Source of the DNA: Hamadaea tsunoensis DSM 44101 | Lineage (GTDB): Bacteria > Actinomycetota > Actinomycetes > Mycobacteriales > Micromonosporaceae | Assembly (NCBI RefSeq): GCF_000428945.1 | Contig: NZ_AUAX01000008.1 | Coordinates: forward strand, 186,001-250,000 | Length of the DNA stretch: 64,000 bases | Reading direction: 5' to 3' | In this document: piece by piece, positions 62,710-64,000 of the stretch | How the letters are laid out: every line of letters starts with the position of its first letter | Numbering within the stretch: position 1 is the stretch's first letter | The notes under the pieces: model-generated | What the model was told of the DNA's origin: nothing | Seen by the model: only the letters and a program-made list of their open reading frames with translations | The model's database searches: none | Program-made: the position numbers and the translations under genes

Positions 62710-63651
62710 CTAGTCCTGCTTCGCGCTCAGCCGCACGTACGCGAATGAGAAGCCGCCGAGCACCAGGAGCATGATGACGCCGAGCGCGGCCGCGCCGTTG
62801 AGGTCGTTCTGGAAGAAGCCGTGCTGGTAGATCAGGTACGCGACCGACGTCGCCGAGTCCTGCGATCCGGCGCCGTTGGCCAGGATGAGCGGCTCGATGA
62901 ACAGCTGCATCGTCGCGACGACCTGGAGCATCGCCATCAGCGACAGGATCAGCTTGGTCTGCGGGATGGTGACGTGCCGGATCCGCTTGAACAGGCCGGC
63001 GCCGTCCAACTCGGCCGCCTCGTAGAGGTCGCCCGGGATGTTCTGCAGCGCGGCGAGGTAGATGAGGATCGCGCCGCCCATGTTCATCCAGGTGGACGCG
63101 AGAACCATCGCCGGCACGGCCATCTTCGGGTCTTGCATCCATTGCGACGTCGGCAGGTGCAAGAACCGGAGGATCGCGTTGAAAAGACCTGCGTCACTCG
63201 GGTCGTACGCGTAGTACTTGAAGAGGAACAGCGCCGACGCGGGCGGCAGCATCACCGGCAGGTACACCAGGACGCGCAGGTAGCCCTGGGCGTGGCGGAA
63301 CTCGTTGAAGATGATGGCGACCACGAACGGCACCGCGTACCCGAGGATCAGGGCGAGGGCCGTGAAGTAGGCCGTGTTCTTCCAGGCCGTCCAGAAGCTC
63401 GGGTCCTGGACGATGCGGACGTAGTTGTCCCAGCCGACCCAGGTGGTCACGCCGCGACGGGTGCGCTGGAAGCTCATGATGATCCCGCGGATCATCGGCC
63501 ACCAGCTGAACAGCGCGAAGCAGATGATCGCGCCGATGAGGAACGCGTACCCCGTGAGGTTGTTCCGGGTCTTGCCGGAACGGGACCGGCGCCTGAGCAC
63601 CGCGGGGTCCGCGGGCAGCGTGGTCTCGTGGTGCATCGTCGCCGACGTCAT
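62710..63651 (-). CDS. Sugar ABC transporter permease, MalF-like
   Basis: A 313-residue CUT1 permease. The EAA loop reads EAAELDGAGLFKRIRHVTIP (about 211-230), and six membrane segments are visible, the first at about 33-53 (YAFLIGAIICFALFSWWPMI). The ATG at 63651 has AGGAG 8 bases upstream; the upstream extension crosses the stem-loop and is rejected. Partner of the MalG-like permease that follows. Confidence 0.95.
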   Translation of the reverse strand: MTSATMHHETTLPADPAVLRRRSRSGKTRNNLTGYAFLIGAIICFALFSWWPMIRGIIMSFQRTRRGVTTWVGWDNYVRIVQDPSFWTAWKNTAYFTALALILGYAVPFVVAIIFNEFRHAQGYLRVLVYLPVMLPPASALFLFKYYAYDPSDAGLFNAILRFLHLPTSQWMQDPKMAVPAMVLASTWMNMGGAILIYLAALQNIPGDLYEAAELDGAGLFKRIRHVTIPQTKLILSLMAMLQVVATMQLFIEPLILANGAGSQDSATSVAYLIYQHGFFQNDLNGAAALGVIMLLVLGGFSFAYVRLSAKQD

Positions 63652-63673
63652 CGAAGAAGCTCCTGCAGGTGAG

Positions 63674-63702
63674 GGTGGGGGCCGGCGAGGCCGGCCCCCA
63701 CC
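63674..63702 (-). promoter_or_regulatory. Stem-loop between the binding-protein and permease genes
   Basis: Perfect 13-bp arms GGTGGGGGCCGGC and complement with a 3-base loop. Such hairpins between binding-protein and permease genes can stabilise the upstream message or attenuate the downstream one, giving excess binding protein, as known for malE-malF. Confidence 0.8.
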
Positions 63703-63707
63703 GGGGA

Positions 63708-64000
63708 TCACTTGGCGGCGGCGAGGGCCTGGTCGACCTTGTCGGACGCCTTCTTGAGCTGGTCGTCGATGTTCGCGTTCGGGTCCGTGAGGATCGCCGA
63801 CATCGCGCCGTCGAGGATCGCGTAGATCGCCTGCGCGTTGGCCGGCTCGAACTTGATCGGAACCGGGTTGTTCGCGAAGAGGGCGAAGTCCTCCACGGTG
63901 ACGTTCGCGTTCGCCATCTTCAGGTCGTTGTCCTGCTTGAAGGCGTCGCTGCCGGGCGTGAAGAGCTGCGGCTGCGGCAGACCCACCGGGTTGTTCTCCG
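63708..64000 (-). CDS. Sugar ABC transporter solute-binding protein (3' part only)
   Basis: The C-terminal 97 residues of an extracellular solute-binding protein of the CUT1 group; the rest lies beyond the right edge. NVTVEDFALFANNPVPIKFEPANAQAIYAILDG followed by DQLKKASDKVDQALAAAK is the usual helical C-terminal end of these proteins. It lies immediately upstream of the MalF-like and MalG-like genes. Substrate: probably an alpha-glucoside, given the GH13 enzyme in the same cluster. Confidence 0.85.
   Translation of the reverse strand, partial: ENNPVGLPQPQLFTPGSDAFKQDNDLKMANANVTVEDFALFANNPVPIKFEPANAQAIYAILDGAMSAILTDPNANIDDQLKKASDKVDQALAAAK

Overview
The window is GC-rich (around 70%, estimated by eye) actinomycete chromosome. 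An SsgA-family protein, a complete conservon (cvnA-D), a CGNR zinc-finger protein, many secreted polysaccharidases, frequent GTG starts and several apparently leaderless genes point to a filamentous or sporulating actinobacterium. Frequent GTAC-containing words make Micromonosporaceae (Actinoplanes-like) my best guess; this is inference, as no rRNA or marker gene is present. I found no tRNA, rRNA, CRISPR array or transposase gene.

Layout. 1-2 kb: end of a sugar ABC permease gene and a LacI regulator. 2.1-5.9 kb (minus): secreted GH18 chitinase with two carbohydrate-binding modules, then glycerol kinase. 6.1-10.6 kb (plus): a tightly overlapping operon of TetR regulator, MFS transporter, PLP deaminase/aldolase and FAD aldonolactone-type oxidase, with a readable promoter and operator. 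11.3-16.2 kb: CGNR regulator divergent from an FtsX-like permease and a double ABC ATPase. 16.3-21.4 kb: secreted subtilisin-like protease divergent from a GH1 beta-glucosidase. 21.8-25.8 kb (minus): conservon. 26-32.4 kb: membrane proteins, SsgA-like protein, RecD2 helicase, GT39-type glycosyltransferase, VOC protein. 32.4-42.3 kb: GNAT, GH63-like glucosidase, debranching enzyme, GT4 glycogen synthase-like enzyme and branching enzyme GlgB, a storage-glucan block. 42.9-49.5 kb: MocR regulator, double GNAT, an ATPase plus HNH nuclease pair resembling Septu-type defence, anchored protein, hydrolase and TetR. 49.6-55.3 kb: GH6 cellulase, AbiEi/DUF559 protein, Gfo/Idh oxidoreductase, PEBP, MarR, DinB-like protein. 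55.4-60 kb: ValS, two membrane or hypothetical genes. 60-64 kb (minus): GH13 alpha-glucosidase and a CUT1 sugar importer.

Glucan use is the unifying theme. Four CebR-type 14-bp operators (TGGGA-N4-TCCCA) precede the GH1 beta-glucosidase (two sites), the GH6 cellulase and the GH13 alpha-glucosidase, suggesting one LacI-family regulon scattered over 42 kb.

The most unusual content is non-coding. Every convergent gene pair with more than 100 bp between stop codons (six of six) carries a long inverted repeat. Two of the largest gaps (10.58-11.26 kb and 57.9-58.9 kb) hold nested composites of the same modules: an outer 140-150 bp inverted arm (here called A), a 20-bp TIR-like sequence (B), and palindromes containing TGATCATG or TGTACCGC. 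Single or degraded A and B copies occur at 4.0, 5.95, 21.5 and 45.4 kb. I do not recognise this family. It looks like MITE-like or REP-like mobile sequence that now occupies terminator positions.
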